Shown one piece after another: positions 35,333 to 48,745 of a stretch of DNA of 64,000 bases (its first letter is position 1; the number at the start of each line of letters is the position of its first letter). The notes below the pieces were generated by a model. It was not told where the DNA came from. It did not search any database and was given only the letters and a program-made list of their open reading frames with translations. Source of the DNA: Spinacia oleracea (taxonomy: Eukaryota > Streptophyta > Magnoliopsida > Caryophyllales > Amaranthaceae); contig NC_079492.1 in the NCBI RefSeq assembly GCF_020520425.1, positions 109,155,157 through 109,219,156 of the forward strand, given 5' to 3'. The position numbers were made by a program, and so were the translations under genes.

Positions 35333-35638
35333 TAATAATAATAATATTAATAATAATAAATAATAATAATAAATAATAATAATAATAATAATAATATATA
35401 ATAATTAAATAATAATTATAATAATAATAATATATAATAAATTTTTTATTTTATTATTATTATTATATTATTTTATTATTATTGTTATTATTATTTATTA
35501 TTTGTTTATTTTTATTAATATTATTATTTATTTTAATAATTTTTATTAATAATAATCATTACTATTATTTTATTTTATTTATTTTAATTATTATTTTTAT
35601 TTAGTATTATAATTAATATTATTATTTTAATTTATTAA

Positions 35639-35680
<42 letters not shown>
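35276..35680. repeat. (AAT)n / TTATTA low-complexity tract
   Basis: Core of the surrounding MITE; mostly AAT and TTA trinucleotides. Confidence 0.95.
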
Positions 35681-35684
<4 letters not shown>

Positions 35685-36046
35685 GGAAAAATTGATATTA
35701 TCAGTCCCAACTATGGCCGATTTACTTTAAAAGATCTCAACTTTTGATTATCTCATAGTGGTCCCAACTATAGAGAGTCCTTTCCAAAAATGGTCCCTTA
35801 GTTAAAATTAAGTGCTAAATAACTTAATTAAGACTCATATCTCTCGTGCAATAACCATATTTTTTAATTAAATGAAGTAAATAGAATAGTATGATATGCT
35901 TAAATCAACTTAATTAACAGTTTAATAAACTAAAGGACCATTCTGGGAAAACACACCTTAAAGTTGAGACCACTCTAGAATAATCAAAAGTTGGGACCTT
36001 TAAAAGTGAAGTGACCATAGTTGGGACTGTCAATATCAATTTTTCC
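35685..36046. mobile_element. Nested MITE with TTA target duplication
   Basis: Inverted ends GGAAAAATTGATATT then CAGTCCCAACTATGG on both sides, differing at a couple of bases. TTA flanks each side (35682-35684, 36047-36049), suggesting a PIF/Harbinger-type MITE, though the flank is TTA-rich and gives weak support. 362 bp, non-coding, inside the element at 35193-36238. Confidence 0.75.
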
Positions 36047-36241
36047 TTATTATTATTACTACTATTAAAAGTTTCAATAAGTTCATATAAGTTCCAATAA
36101 GTTCAGATAAATTCAGATCAGATAATTTCAGATAAGTTCAGATAAATTCAGATAAGTTCAGATAAATTCAGATAAGTTCAGATAAATTCAGATAAGTTCA
36201 GATAAGTTCAGGTCAACTAAGTTGAACAGAACGCACCCTAA

Positions 36242-36689
36242 CCCTATATTTTTAAAAGTGAATTATCACATTATTCAAGCACAACATGTATCAACGACAC
36301 CAATTTGATAATTTTTTTCATAATAATACTAATAAACATGCCAAAATAAATTAGAAATTGTTGACCTTTTTTTAAGACATGGTCCACTATAAATTTAGTG
36401 TGGACCAAGACCATTTAAGAATTGGTGAATTACTCCATACACTTACTCCTCGATAAGTTTACAAATTTCGAATATTTATACTCCAATGTACTTAAAATTG
36501 TTTATATCAATTAATGGTGAGTTACATTTACCTAATTTTCTATCTATCCTTTGAACATATAAATTCTAATATAAATCTTCATACTATTCACCTTATTCTA
36601 CTTATTTCACAAAAATAAGTTCATACTCCGTATAAGATAAGACATTCATGAAAAATAAAGGGTTGATCAAGTACAATTCATAACTACAC
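36242..36689. other. Intergenic, nothing recognised
   Basis: AT-rich spacer between two MITEs. Confidence 0.4.
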
Positions 36690-36692
36690 TAA

Positions 36693-36817
36693 GGCCATGT
36701 TCTTTTGGACTTTATTGCAGTTTCATTCAGTTCAGTTCAATTTCATTCAGTTCAAAAGAACGGATTCATCTTTCTTTGTAGTTATTTTTATTCTTGATAT
36801 TGCAATTAAAATTGACA

Positions 36818-36856
<39 letters not shown>

Positions 36857-37666
36857 TTATCGTTATTATTACTTAAAAAATATATATATATATATTGTCG
36901 TTATTATTACTTAAATATTACTACTCCATTATTATATTAATAATATATGTAATTATTGTTATTAATAAATAATTATGATTATTGTAGTTATAATTTATTA
37001 TTATGATTGTTGTTATAAATATTAACATTGTAATTATTACTATTAATCTTTTAATTATTATTGATATTGCTGAAATTATCATTACTACAATATTGACATA
37101 TGCTCGATTAAAATTGCAAAATAATGATGTAAATATTTTTATATAAACATCATAAGTACAACACAAATTTATATTTTGTTTATTATTTATTATTTATTAT
37201 TTATCATTTATCGTTTATCATTCATCGTTTATCATTCATCGTTTATCATTTATCATTTATCATTTATTATTTATTATCTATTATTTATTATCTATAATTT
37301 ATAATCTATTACTCCCTCCGTCCCAGATTAGTTGTTACACTTTCCTTTTTTGTCCGTCCCAAATTAGTTGTTACACTTCTAAATTAGGAATGACCCCATA
37401 ATTATTATATTGTCTCTCTCTTCCCACTAAATGTTTTTGTCCCCACACCCTCTCTCATTCAATTAAAATGATACCTCACTAACTCATATTACATCTACTT
37501 TTTCAATAAAATAACAATTGATAACCAAACAACCACTTATCACCTAAATGTAAGTGTGACAACTAATATGGGACGGAGGGAGTATTTATTATTTACTATT
37601 TACTATTCATTCAATTCCATTCAATTCAATTCAGTTCAGCTAAACAAAGTTCAGAAGAACGGGGCC
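36693..37666. mobile_element. PIF/Harbinger-like MITE (TTCAGTTCA-array type)
   Basis: Flanked by TAA (36690-36692, 37667-37669). Left end GGCCATGTTCTTTTGGACTTT; right end reversed GGCCCCGTTCTTCTGAACTTT. TTCATTCAGTTCAGTTCAA-type units lie just inside both ends. The core is TTATTA-rich, with tandem TTTATCATTCATCG units at about 37195-37265. A Stowaway MITE (37312-37582) is nested in it. Confidence 0.75.
37312..37582. mobile_element. Stowaway MITE, nested
   Basis: Inverted ends CTCCCTCCGTCCCAGATTAG and, reversed from the right, CTCCCTCCGTCCCATATTAG, both followed by TTGT. TA flanks (37310-37311, 37583-37584). The ends are well preserved, so this is a recent insertion into the older MITE at 36693-37666. 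Confidence 0.93.
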
Positions 37667-37669
37667 TAA

Positions 37670-38536
37670 GTTTTGATAATTCAGAAAGCTCAGTTAAGGG
37701 ATCAAATGAGATAAGTTCATAAAAAATATGTACAAATAATGTGAATAGAACGCGCCATAAATTCAGACAACATAAATCTAATATAACGATACCTTGCAAA
37801 ATAATTATTTTCCTTGTACATGTTTACAAAAAAATTGGTTTCATATTATCTAACTTATTTTTCATGAGTCTCAAAGTATTATACTTCGTATTTTCTTAGT
37901 TTAAGTTAATACGACATAAACCCCGAAACAAAAATCCTAACCGCTTTCCTCTCTTCCCTTTCTTTCTAGGGTTAACAAAATTTTGTGTCCTAGTTCGACC
38001 AGTTCTCTTTAATTTTTAAATGTTTGTTTTGTTAGTTTCAATAAAACCACATCTATGTATGCAGTTATTCACTAACGGTGAAATTAGTCATGCTTGGGTT
38101 TTCTAAGTGTAGTATAGTATTGATAGAGGACTGTGAAATTGGTTTGTTGGCAAAGATTTATACGGGATTGCAATAGTTGTCAATTTTTCGAATGCAATCA
38201 GATGGATCAAATGATAACCATATTCGCGTAACAACTCGTTAGATCATCGATCTTTCTGAAAAATGTTGTATTTTTCACCGACATGTGCAAGAGATGTCTT
38301 ACAAAATTTGGTCAACGGTCGTAGTTTTTATGAATATTACCTTTATTTGATTAAACTTGTTATTAATTGTTAGATCCATACGAAGTATTTCTTTTTCCGT
38401 ATGACTATTTATTAATTACTTTTTAAAAGGAAAAAAATGTTATTTTTCTTGGATAAGAGAAAATGACCGGGGAAAACGACTCTTATGGAAAATACATTAT
38501 TTTGGCAAAATTTTTGTTAAGGAAACTTTTATCTAA
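37670..38536. other. Intergenic, nothing recognised
   Basis: No supported gene. Confidence 0.4.
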
Positions 38537-39368
38537 CTAGTTAAGGGTACGTGCATTGCACGTTGAGTAGGATACTAACATTTGTACATATAATACAATT
38601 TGAATATTTACATATAGTTCATCATTATTGATTACATAGACTTTGTTTTTCTTACATCTAAAAATATTTACACAGTGAAAAGAAGTTTATGTTTAAAAGA
38701 AGCTTAGTGACTAACAGCTTGTCATCTTTCTCCTATGCCACATTAATTCATCATGTTAAGCGGTTTCTTTGTGCATTTTGCTACAAAATATTTCCCAGCA
38801 TATCCAAAACAACCCACAAATTGGAGTTGCAACATATCCAAAATAGTATGTGGGATACAAGTCAAAAGGAGCTTAGTGAAGCTCATTCAAGTTGTACATT
38901 AGCATTGAAGCGGTATATTGAATCAAATATGTAGAGTCATTTTGATTCCTCTTCACGCATCATTTTCTTCAATGGTATTAGTCCGAAGTAAAAATAAGTC
39001 AACATAATTGTTATTAGAATGGAACGGAAAAACTTTAACACCTCGTTTTAAAATTATGCGTAGAGTGCCTACTTCACACTAAATAATTATGTATGGAAGA
39101 ACACTTCCCTTTACATCTTTACCAATGTAAATATATTTGTATATCATTATAAGAATAATATTGTGTATCACATATGATAACCAAGCACAAAATTGACAGA
39201 CTTATTATCATCAGATTTTCATTGTCTGACTCTACCACCTCCAATCAAATATTGGGTGTCGCAAAAAATGTAATATTAGAAATCCAGACTCTAAGAAAAA
39301 TAATAGGAAAGGATAATGGATAGAAGAGGACATGGGGAGAGAGAAAGGATAATGGATAGAAGAGGACA

Positions 39369-39369
39369 T

Positions 39370-39413
<44 letters not shown>

Positions 39414-39414
39414 C
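39369..39414. repeat. (GA)n microsatellite
   Basis: GAGAGA run; just before it AAAGGATAATGGATAGAAGA occurs twice about 36 bases apart (39306, 39344). Confidence 0.9.
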
Positions 39415-40529
39415 AACATGAAGTGAGAGTTAGTGATCATATAGAGGGATAAGCACAAGGACAGAGTAAATGAAGAGAAGTCAAAAGATGCAAAGACATG
39501 CTCATTTTTCACGATTTTGCAAAATTATAATAATGTGGCAAGTAAAGAAGCACATACCTAGGTGGCGGTTACTTTAGAAGTATCATCTCCCATCTTTTGT
39601 TGGATGGAGTTGTTTTTGGAGTATTGATTTCATTATCTTCTTGTTTGAGGAGGGTTGTTTTTTATGCTTCATCACCATGATCCTGTGGTATTTTTTCCAA
39701 AGATTTTATGATGATATATTGATTTTCTTTGTTTATGTTCGGCTTTAGTTGGAAGTAGTACTCTTGTTTTAGATGTGCGAATCCTCACAAACGATATAAA
39801 AACGTTACCATCATGTGTTTGCAACAGAGTTTGTTAGTGTTTAAATGTCATGTAAATATAAATAAAGTAATTGATATCTAATACCTTATCACTAAGTTGC
39901 ATGAGTTTATGAGCTTCCATTGCGAATATTTCTTCTACAACCTTTCCAAAAGTGGTTGCTGAGATATCTACCAGTTGAGTCTTTGAGTTTTATGGAGAAG
40001 CGGCATATGTAGATATAACTAAGGATGTAAGTCATATATAGAAAATACCAGCAGTTAAGTTCAAGGTTTCTAAAATCATTAAGCATTCATAACATATCGT
40101 CCCACACACATCTCAATCAACAAGCAATATTGTATTCAGCAATAAATAATAGAACAGTGAACAAACAATTACCTCTTTTCCAAATCAAACTTCCATACAC
40201 AAACCCTAAAAGCATACAAGCCATGCACCCTACCAAGTTCTTTAAAGACACACACTTCAAGACACTCCCACTCCCATGAAATAAGTATGCAGCTTTCCAA
40301 TTTATCAGCATACAAATTCTAATAACTCTCATGGGAAATCAAATAAGTTCTCCATTCATAATCAGTCACTCTTTGAAGCTAAACAAACCAGATGAAAAGG
40401 AGGGGGATAGTGCAAAAGTACCCAAGTACAAATCAATGATTAAACAAAAACGAATTAAACTACCTAGCTATTGAATCATATTGTGAGCATATCAACAAAT
40501 CATTTGCGCCATGTTCTCATTTACATTAT

Positions 40530-42240
40530 GAAAGTTTATTTTTGTGTATACCTTGATTCTACAACACGCTCTTGCCCCGAGCAATTTTTGCAGTTAAATG
40601 TTTGGCGTGGTTTGCATATATACCCCTCCAACATAAATTGCAACCAGTATACCAAAACTTTTGTCTGGGATTTGCAATTGAAGCACATGCCTTAATCCAA
40701 AATGATTATGTATTCTGTACAAATTTCATTTAAAAATGTTACTATTCAATTCTTTTTCTTGGAATGTAGCTAACTTGTATAGTTTGGGTTATTCCTTTAC
40801 CTTTTCAACCTTCAAAAGTGAGTTGATTAGGATAAAGTCTTCTGAAGTTGGTTGTTTCATTGAAGGTGCAAGAGGGGCTTCAGAATTCTAGCGAATCATA
40901 ATTTGAACTTTATCTTGTGTAATCTTTGTCAATTTTTTTGTTGGGGAAAATGTTTAATAAATGTATATAATAAATGAAGTTATGTTATTACCACTCTCTA
41001 AGAGCCTCACTTTATGGAGTGTTGACGTTTATAAGGAAAGTGCTTGAAGATCTTGTCACCAGAGACGTGCCTTGAAAATATGAAGAAGTGTCATGTTAGT
41101 TACAGTTGTTTTTTTCGAAAAATATGACAAAGAGTTATTACCTTGTTACAAGACATGAATAAACTATCTTGAATTCACATGTTAGAGCCCATTGATCGGA
41201 GGGTATTCACCATATATACATAAATGTCACACAGGATGTCGTGTGTTAGGATACTATAATATTCAAGGATAAAAATATTATATGTATAAGTGCAGTAATA
41301 GTATGAGTTTACAACAATAAGAAAGAACTTTAAATTGCATCCCAATTATCATTTGCTTTGTTTGGATGATCTGAGAATTTTTTCTGTCCTTCGTTAGAAG
41401 AAAAATCATCCCGAGATGTCAGGATCATTAACTTCAATCTGGGAAAAATCAAAGAGAATAACATAATGTTAGTTAGTTTAATTACAACAAATGTATAGAT
41501 ACATGTGTTCGTAGTGTATGTTTCTTATTCTTGATCAATTAGAAGAACTTCTTGGAATGTTGTTCCAAAATGTAATGTTTTGATAAGAAACACAATCGCT
41601 GCAGCTACAACATCTTATACAAATAGGAAATTAGTGATGTAAATGTGTTTTAAAAAAATATGATTGAAATTGTATGTGTTTATCTTACCAACTTGCAAAG
41701 TAAAATCATTTTATTGTTCAAGCTCACTTAAGACACAAGGCTAAAAGGGCTTGGGATGGTTTTGTCATCTGTTTCGCTTTCTGGAACCTCGCTTACATGA
41801 GTCCTTATGCTGATTATCCATTAGTATATGTGGTTGACAAATGACAATGCGGTGTTTTCTCAACATGGGCATAACCATTGAATTTGAAATGTAGTACTGA
41901 CCAAGGATGTTTAATGTTTTTTCAAATGAAGAGATGTCGCGGCTAAATATGGTTGCTTGAACTCGTGTTCCCTGCAAAGTGTAAGGTGGTAAATGTTATT
42001 CAAAGTTACCTTTAGATATTGTGGCATTAATGGAGTATTTGTCACATTCAAATTGAAATGTATAATGATAAAGATAATGAATTTTGCACCTGCCCTTCAA
42101 TAATGACCAGCCTTTGATAATTACGCGTCACATTGAAAAATGGTCGCTCATATGACTTTTCCATTACTCTTACTTTGGCAGTCCAATTTCTTGATTGAGG
42201 AGTAATGTTGTTGATGTAGCTACATTAACGTGACATGGTT
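40530..42240 (-). pseudogene. RPA1-like single-strand DNA-binding protein of the Helitron (broken)
   Basis: On the minus strand the segment 42235-42090 reads YINNITPQSRNWTAKVRV and YQRLVIIEGQ. A GT/AG intron (41972-42089) then leads to GTRVQATIFSRDIS and LGQYYISN in 41971-41770. This is the OB-fold (DNA-binding domain A) of plant RPA70-like proteins. Around 40680-40560 there is FWYTGCNLCW and, in another frame, FNCKNCSGQERVVESRY, resembling the C-terminal zinc-binding OB fold. The middle was not recognised and the frame is broken. RPA binds exposed single-stranded DNA; plant Helitrons often carry such genes downstream of the helicase, as here. Non-functional as it stands. Confidence 0.65.
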
Positions 42241-43351
42241 TTTGTTCTTGTAAGAATGCATGCAGATGTATTGGTCAGGGGTCATGTTATAGTGAATTAA
42301 TGTTAATGTCAAGAGAAGAAGAACTAACACACCTACTAAAATAATTATCAAGCAAAACAATTTAGACATATACTATATCAAACCAAGAAATTTTTGCAAG
42401 CATTAATATATCTTTGTACATTACGTTTCTCGTGCAACCAGTATTAGAGAAGTTGTCATGACTTTGAATTGCAAGAACTTTGATGTTGTCGGAGGTTTTG
42501 ACCCGTGATGGTGCAACATATAAGTGTCCGTGCGAAAGAACTGGTCGGGAAAGATAAATGGTGGCATAATCTAATGTTTGTCCTTGTGTCTTATTTGTAG
42601 TCAGCAAAGAATAACCTATTAGGAAATTGTCTTTTTATAAAAGGAATCACATATTTGTCACTCTCACTCGGTTTAAGAGGAATTATTGGGAGAAAACACG
42701 TTGAGGTCCAATTGCTATCTCAACATATTTTTCGAGAGTTGGCAACATATCAAGCGTGTACCATTACATAATCCATTTCAAGGATCGATATTTCTTAGCA
42801 ACATGATTGGACAATTTTCTTTCAAGGTTAATATACGAGGGGGAAGGCCATTCGGTGTTAAACTATTTAAAAAGTCTTCGTGGTTGACTTGTTGATTTGA
42901 ATCCATTGTTTCGGCAAAACTATGATATGTAAATGGATATCGATGGCATATATTGATGAGCAAATCATTTATGTGGTCAACCTTTTTATTTTTTAGTGTT
43001 AGTATAGCTCGATTAATTAATAGTTCTGGAGATGAGGAAAGTATATCTAAATGTGGAAACACATAATAATCAAATGATTTAAAGAGGTTGTTTCATCTTC
43101 GAAAGGCACAACCACAGAAGGAGGAAGTTTGATCATAGCATCATACACATGTTTTTCTTCACCATTACCAATATTTAATAAGTAGGCACTAAAAGAGGGG
43201 TCTAATACATCTCTCATATTTTCCGTTAGGCTTAGTTTTTGTAGGGTGTCATATTCTAGATCTGACTAAACTTGCCTCTATTAGTTCTTCTTTTGATGTT
43301 TTAGGGATTACGGGCAGTACTTGGTGAAATCCGCCTCCGAATATTACGACT

Positions 43352-44804
43352 TGAAGGAAATAATGCCGTTGGTCCAAGTTTGCATTTAATGCATTTAATG
43401 CTAAGTTTAATAAATACGGTTCAGTTTAATTAACAAGTTAATAATTCCATGAGATCAAGTGAACTGAATGCTTAGCTAGAGGCCGCTTCAGCTCAAGTGG
43501 AGTTAATAACATTAATCCACAACTTACTATTGACTGAACCTGTAGGGTTACAAAAATAGTACGTGAACGGATCAAGTATTTAAGTGAACATATTATTCAT
43601 TAAGTACTCCATTTATGATCATTCGGAAATAACGGATCTCGGTTCCAGTGGGAGCTGAAATCGTCAAAAGGCAAAGTAAAGAACACTCCGGAAATGAACA
43701 TATTGTAGGAAAAGGAAATATGGTTCATAACGGAATATAAATATTATCCAAGTCGTAGATGTTGCCGGAAACGGAAACATGGATCGTATCGGAAAATTTT
43801 ATCGGAAATAGAAATATTTTCGGAATCGGAAATCTAGCCGGAAACGGGAATATTACCGGAATCGGAAATATTATCGGAATAGGAAATTATTTCCGGAATC
43901 ATAAATATTAACGAAAACATAAATATTTGTTCGAAACGGAAATAGATTCTGGAATCGGAAAACGAATCGGAAGGTCGACGAGTGACAAGGCGGCAAGCGA
44001 GTCGGTCCATCGCTCGACAAGCACGAGGTCAAGCGCATAGCACTGAGCATGAAGGCCAGCAACAACGCCCAACGATGGTCTTGGAGCGCTGTGGGCCACG
44101 AGCACACCAAGGCGCGAGCAGCAAGCCAAGGCAGCAGCAGCCCGCCAAGGCCAAACTGCAGCGCGCTGGGCCTTGGGACAGCTGCTGCTGCTTTTGGGCC
44201 TAGGAAGGCACGCGCGCCAGCGTGGCCCATTGTGGTTGCGTTGGTTGCTTCGTCTTGGGCTTCAAGAAAAGTTTGTTTACTTAGTCGCCAAGTAACTTTG
44301 GCCTTAAGTATTAGTATTCCTAGTCCTACTAGAATTGAATTAATTAAGTGTTTAATTATTGCTACAATTCTAATTGGTTAAGAATTTCAATCCTAATGGG
44401 ATTGGTAATTGTTTTCCTAGTAAGACTCAAATTCCTTATTTCCTACCCTATAAATATGAGGCTAGCCCTCATAATTTATATACATCAAAAACATATTCTT
44501 TACATATATTATGTTCAAGGGAGAGCATAGTTTATAGCCTAACCCGAGTGCATAAAACCTTAAGTAATATCCTAGTTGGTTGAACCTAAGGCGAATCCGA
44601 ACGTGCTGTGGACTTTGTACGGAGGGCGACACTTGGATCTCTAAAGACTTGTTCTTGTTCGGTTCGGGAGCGGCTAGGGAAGGCACGTATCACATTGCAT
44701 GTAACCTAAATTATGCTAATTGACTATGTGGCAATTAATTTGGATTCCTGGCTTTATGGTTTTTCCAGATGAATTATGTTGTTTGTATTATTCATAACTC
44801 TACA
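43352..44804 (+). mobile_element. Solo LTR, Copia-like, 1453 bp
   Basis: It starts TGAAGGAAATAATGCC and ends CTCTACA, so TG...CA ends, with flanks CGACT (43347-43351) and TGACT (44805-44809), a 5-bp duplication with one change. It interrupts the Helitron helicase between the codons for LPFGWKV and VIFGGG. Inside: GGTTCAGTTTAATTAAC and TGAGATCAAGTGAACTGAAT near the 5' side, many CGGAAATAT repeats, a TATA-like CCCTATAAATATGAGG (about 44448) and CATAAAACC further on. No internal retroviral-like region or second LTR, so it arose by LTR-LTR recombination. It resembles the LTR at 56059-57059. Confidence 0.82.
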
Positions 44805-45133
44805 TGACTTTCCATCCAAAAGGAAGATTAGAATTATTTATGCTTGTAATACTTGATTTAGAAATTGTATTGTTTTTTAGTTGTCATTGTAGCTTCATCT
44901 CATATAATGACTTTTGCAACACGTAATAATTTTTCGAGACCTTTTTGTTTGCTAATGTTGCAAGAACTATCTTCATCGATGTTGATAGGTATTTTGAATC
45001 TTGAATGTGATATTCTAGCAAAAGGAAGATTGGATGCCGCCATCCCATAAGTTGCAGTAGGTAGGGATATTAAACCTTTTGATCTCACAGCAGCAAGAAT
45101 TGCTACGTATAGATATGTTTTTCTAGTTCCACC

Positions 45134-45723
45134 CAGTGGCGGAGCCAGGATTTTACCTTTGGGGGGGCGGTTGATGTCATACGAGTGATGTCGGAAAAAA
45201 AAAAAAATTAATCAATTATATTATGAAATACGAGGTATAATTATAATAAAGAAATAACAAAAATATATGAGATCAATTTTAGAGTTAAAAAATATAATCA
45301 CATAACCAATATGATCTAGAAAAATGGGTGAAAACAAAATAAAAAAAGGCTCACTATTTAAAGACGTTTTAACATAAAAAATAAAAATAGAAATGAAAAA
45401 ACCTATTTTGCTAATGACAGGAATCGATCACTAGGTCTACCGACCAATACCACGTCGTACTACCACTAAACCAAAGTAGTTCATTTGACATTATATTGTG
45501 TTTGAACTAATTAGTAATAATAATAAAAAAAAGAGACGCAACTAAGACCTAGAGGAGGGAATCAAACTCGCGTCATAGTGCCACATATCTACTTGATAAT
45601 CCCTCAAACCACTGAAGCAAGTGGAGTTTAATGTTATAACAATACTATTCTATTATATATATCAGATTTTTATTTATGTTTGGGGGGGCGGCTGCCCCTA
45701 CCAGCCCCCTGTCTCCGCTACTG
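45134..45723. mobile_element. hAT-like MITE, 590 bp
   Basis: Inverted ends CAGTGGCGGAGCCAGG and, reversed, CAGTAGCGGAGACAGG. Perfect 8-bp duplication GTTCCACC (45126-45133 and 45724-45731). GGGGGGGCGG occurs just inside both ends. Non-coding; inserted in the Helitron helicase region. Confidence 0.92.
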
Positions 45724-45964
45724 GTTCCACCTAGGGCCATATATGAAAAAAGCACCTGGTGTGTTGGAAAGTTTCTTATGAGTTATGATATCGAATGCTT
45801 GTCTTTGTTCTTTTTTAGTTTTGTGATTGTTAAGAGATCCTCTTCGACTACATCTATGTGTAATTCATCTTCTATTTCTTTACATAATTCTTCTTCATTA
45901 TGTATGTTGATATTATGATCTACAGATTTACAATCTGATAATTATTTTTCCATGGACTCTAATA

Positions 45965-46291
45965 CTCCCTTTGTTCTTATTTATTAGTCCCCTTTTCGTA
46001 TTAAGATGTTTTTTTATTAGCCTCTTCTAGAATCTTTCCTTATATGTTAAACAATTATTCCCCTTTTATCCTTATATTACAATTATAATTCCCTTTTCGT
46101 CCCAAATAAATATGCCAGTGGTCCCTTTATTTTATAATTTAACAACACTAACACTCCACCTATCCATATTTTCTTAATTTGTTCTCTCTACTACCCACAT
46201 GGGTGAGATTATTTAGAGATTCACATGCAAGGTGTCCTCTTAGTGGATTGTTCAAATTCCATAAGGGACTAGTAAACAAGAATGGAGGGAG
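45965..46291. mobile_element. Stowaway MITE
   Basis: Inverted ends CTCCCTTTGTTCTTATTTAT and, reversed, CTCCCTCCATTCTTGTTTAC, then AGTCCC on both. TA flanks (45963-45964, 46292-46293). 327 bp, within the Helitron. Confidence 0.88.
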
Positions 46292-48745
46292 TATATATCT
46301 TATATTTTTTAATCACTTTGTGTCTTATTTGATCTTTTGTATAGGCTTTTGTATGTTGATAATCTTCGCTCATTGCACTTTCATACCTTTCCCATGATTC
46401 TTTTGGGTTCTTTGGGTTACAATTACAAGTATAGTAGCAAATAGCATCCTTAAATACAAGGCATTCTGTACATCGTGGCTTCTTGTAAACAAAGATCTAA
46501 GCTATTATCAGAATTGAGCAACCTATGCATTAGTGCTGCCTCACGAAGTGTAGTAGCTTTTTCATTATTCAAAGTCACGAGATCATCATAGAATGTAGGT
46601 GTTCCAATACGATTTAGTAGTATACGTAGATAATATCTCTCTCCTTCATTGGAATTCGCAGTAACTACACGACCAATGCATTTTTTAGTCTTTTTTTGTA
46701 CCTCTTTTGTTCCAAGTTTTAGATTGTGAGTTTCAAACAAATTCTTCTGGAAATTGCTTGTAAAGTAATTTTCTAGGATTTTTTTTCATTTTGTTCATAT
46801 AGAAGTATTGAGTAAACATTGTTTTTTTGGATGAATCATTGTCTACTCTGTTGTTTAGATTGTTAAAATTTCAAAATGTTACAAGTTGTTTTCCTTCCAG
46901 GTGCAATTGTAAACTTTCCTTCCACATTGTTTTTGGAAAGGAAACCCATATGCTAGATTGATATTGCTTAATTATTTCAATTTCGTTTCTAGTTTAATTA
47001 GGATTTACATGAAAAACAACGCGGTTGTGACCTTTTTATATATACGTATTTGTATAAATATTTAACTGCCTCTACGGTTGAACAAATTTCAACATTAATA
47101 TGGTAATCAAACTTTGCTAGCAAATATGGATTATATGGTACAACACATCTATTATTTAGCATTTGACCTCTTAGTTTAAATATTTTTCCGCCATTTCTCC
47201 TTCTATATATTGGATATGATTTTTTTACTGTGTAGTTAATGAGCAAAAGGATTTTGGGTAATTATTTTTACACTTTTCATGGTTATCTATACAAGTATTA
47301 GCATGATTCAATTTACCACGAGGGTCATGCATCATATATTTCACTACAACAACATATAAGTGAGGATATTCATTTTGATATGGAAGTTCAACACATACTA
47401 ATTTGTCATAAAATTCAGCCAAAGTCATTTTGTGGCCTGGTTTCAAAATAATAAGAAAATGCGCATGTGGTAGGACTATTTTTTGGAATTCAATTACATA
47501 TGTTTAGGCTGACACGGGGCCGAAAAATGAATTTTAAACAATACATATTTAAGTTATTTTTAATTTTTCTTTAAAAATTTTGTGCAAGCACTTCATCATT
47601 GAATTGAAGTTCTTGTTTGATTTCTTGCCAATTAGGATTACGTGTCATGGTTAGGAATATACCTGATCTTCCAAATCGTTGGACCAAAGTCATTGAATCT
47701 AATATAATATTTTCTCATGTCTCTTGGCCCTCCGATAAAGATGAGGGTAGAACTATTCTTTTTCCTACTTTAGATGCTTTATTTTCTCCCACTGCAACAG
47801 TTAAATGATAAATTAGATCTGGTATCTCATTTTGATTATTTCTGAAAAAATCTGATCTTAATGATTCAAGTTAATGTATATGTCAACGACATATTGTTGG
47901 AGTAGGCACCCAGAATGCAACAAGATAGATATCAAGTAGCTTCGTATTTGTAGTTTGAAACAACAATACTCTCTATAAGACATCATATTTCTTTTACCAC
48001 GTCCTTTCTTTGACACTGGAATGTAATTTTTATTACTGAATTAAATAAAGGGAGCATAAAAAATATATAAGAGATATATTATTTTAGTGACTTACTTGTC
48101 TCTTCTTTTTGTAAATTTTTTGATGGTGTGGTACATTGGTTTATATCAATAGATTCATCAATGTAGGGATGTATTTGCATTTTATTCTTTCATCCTTTCT
48201 AATTCCTTGACGCCATCTCATTTATCCGTAAGGAAATAGTATGGGATATTGCAAAGGATCATAGCAACCATAATAATATTGGACCTTACAACTATGCCCA
48301 ACATGACTATAAACAAAAATGTTTCTCCTTATTTCCTCTTCTGGCTCATTACTTCCAGTCCATATTCCAACAATTTGTGATGTTGTGGGTAGATTATAAA
48401 CCCGTTGGTCCAAATCATCATGTTTTTTTATAAAAAAGTTGGTGACTTTCTAAATCTTGAACATTTTGTAGCCTTCTAAATTTTTTTCCATAGGGTGATC
48501 ATTTTCAAGATTTCAGTAAGAAGTCTCGTCATTTATGGAGTAAATTATTTTAAGGTATTCATTCGAGTCTCGATCTTATGTTCAGGATCATAAAAGTAAA
48601 GGTGTAAATATTTAGAATTTGTATCTCCTATTAGTAGTTCGTAATGGTTTGCCCTTGAACTTTAAAGGTGTAAATGCCTTTATTTCTTTTGCATAGATTT
48701 TTTTCATATCGAATACCAAAGGATGAAAATCAAATGAGTTATTAA

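Larger units (their letters stand above)
35193..36238. mobile_element. PIF/Harbinger-like MITE (AAGTTCAGAT-array type)
   Basis: Flanked by TAA (35190-35192 and 36239-36241). Left end AGGTGTGTTCTGTTCACC; right end reversed GGGTGCGTTCTGTTCAACTT. Inside both ends are arrays of AAGTTCCAAT/AAGTTCAGAT (35220-35275 and 36068-36215), and the core is (AAT)n and other AT-rich sequence. Another MITE (35685-36046) is nested in the core. Confidence 0.75.

Noticed and set aside
36068-36215. CRISPR-like regularly spaced repeats
   Set aside because: The repeated AAGTTCAGAT units have no unique spacers and belong to a plant MITE.
37195-37265. Possible satellite array
   Set aside because: Short TTTATCATT/CATCG units within a MITE core; too short and confined to that element.
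43870-44381. GC-rich frames of about 70-120 codons
   Set aside because: They lie inside the solo LTR at 43352-44804.
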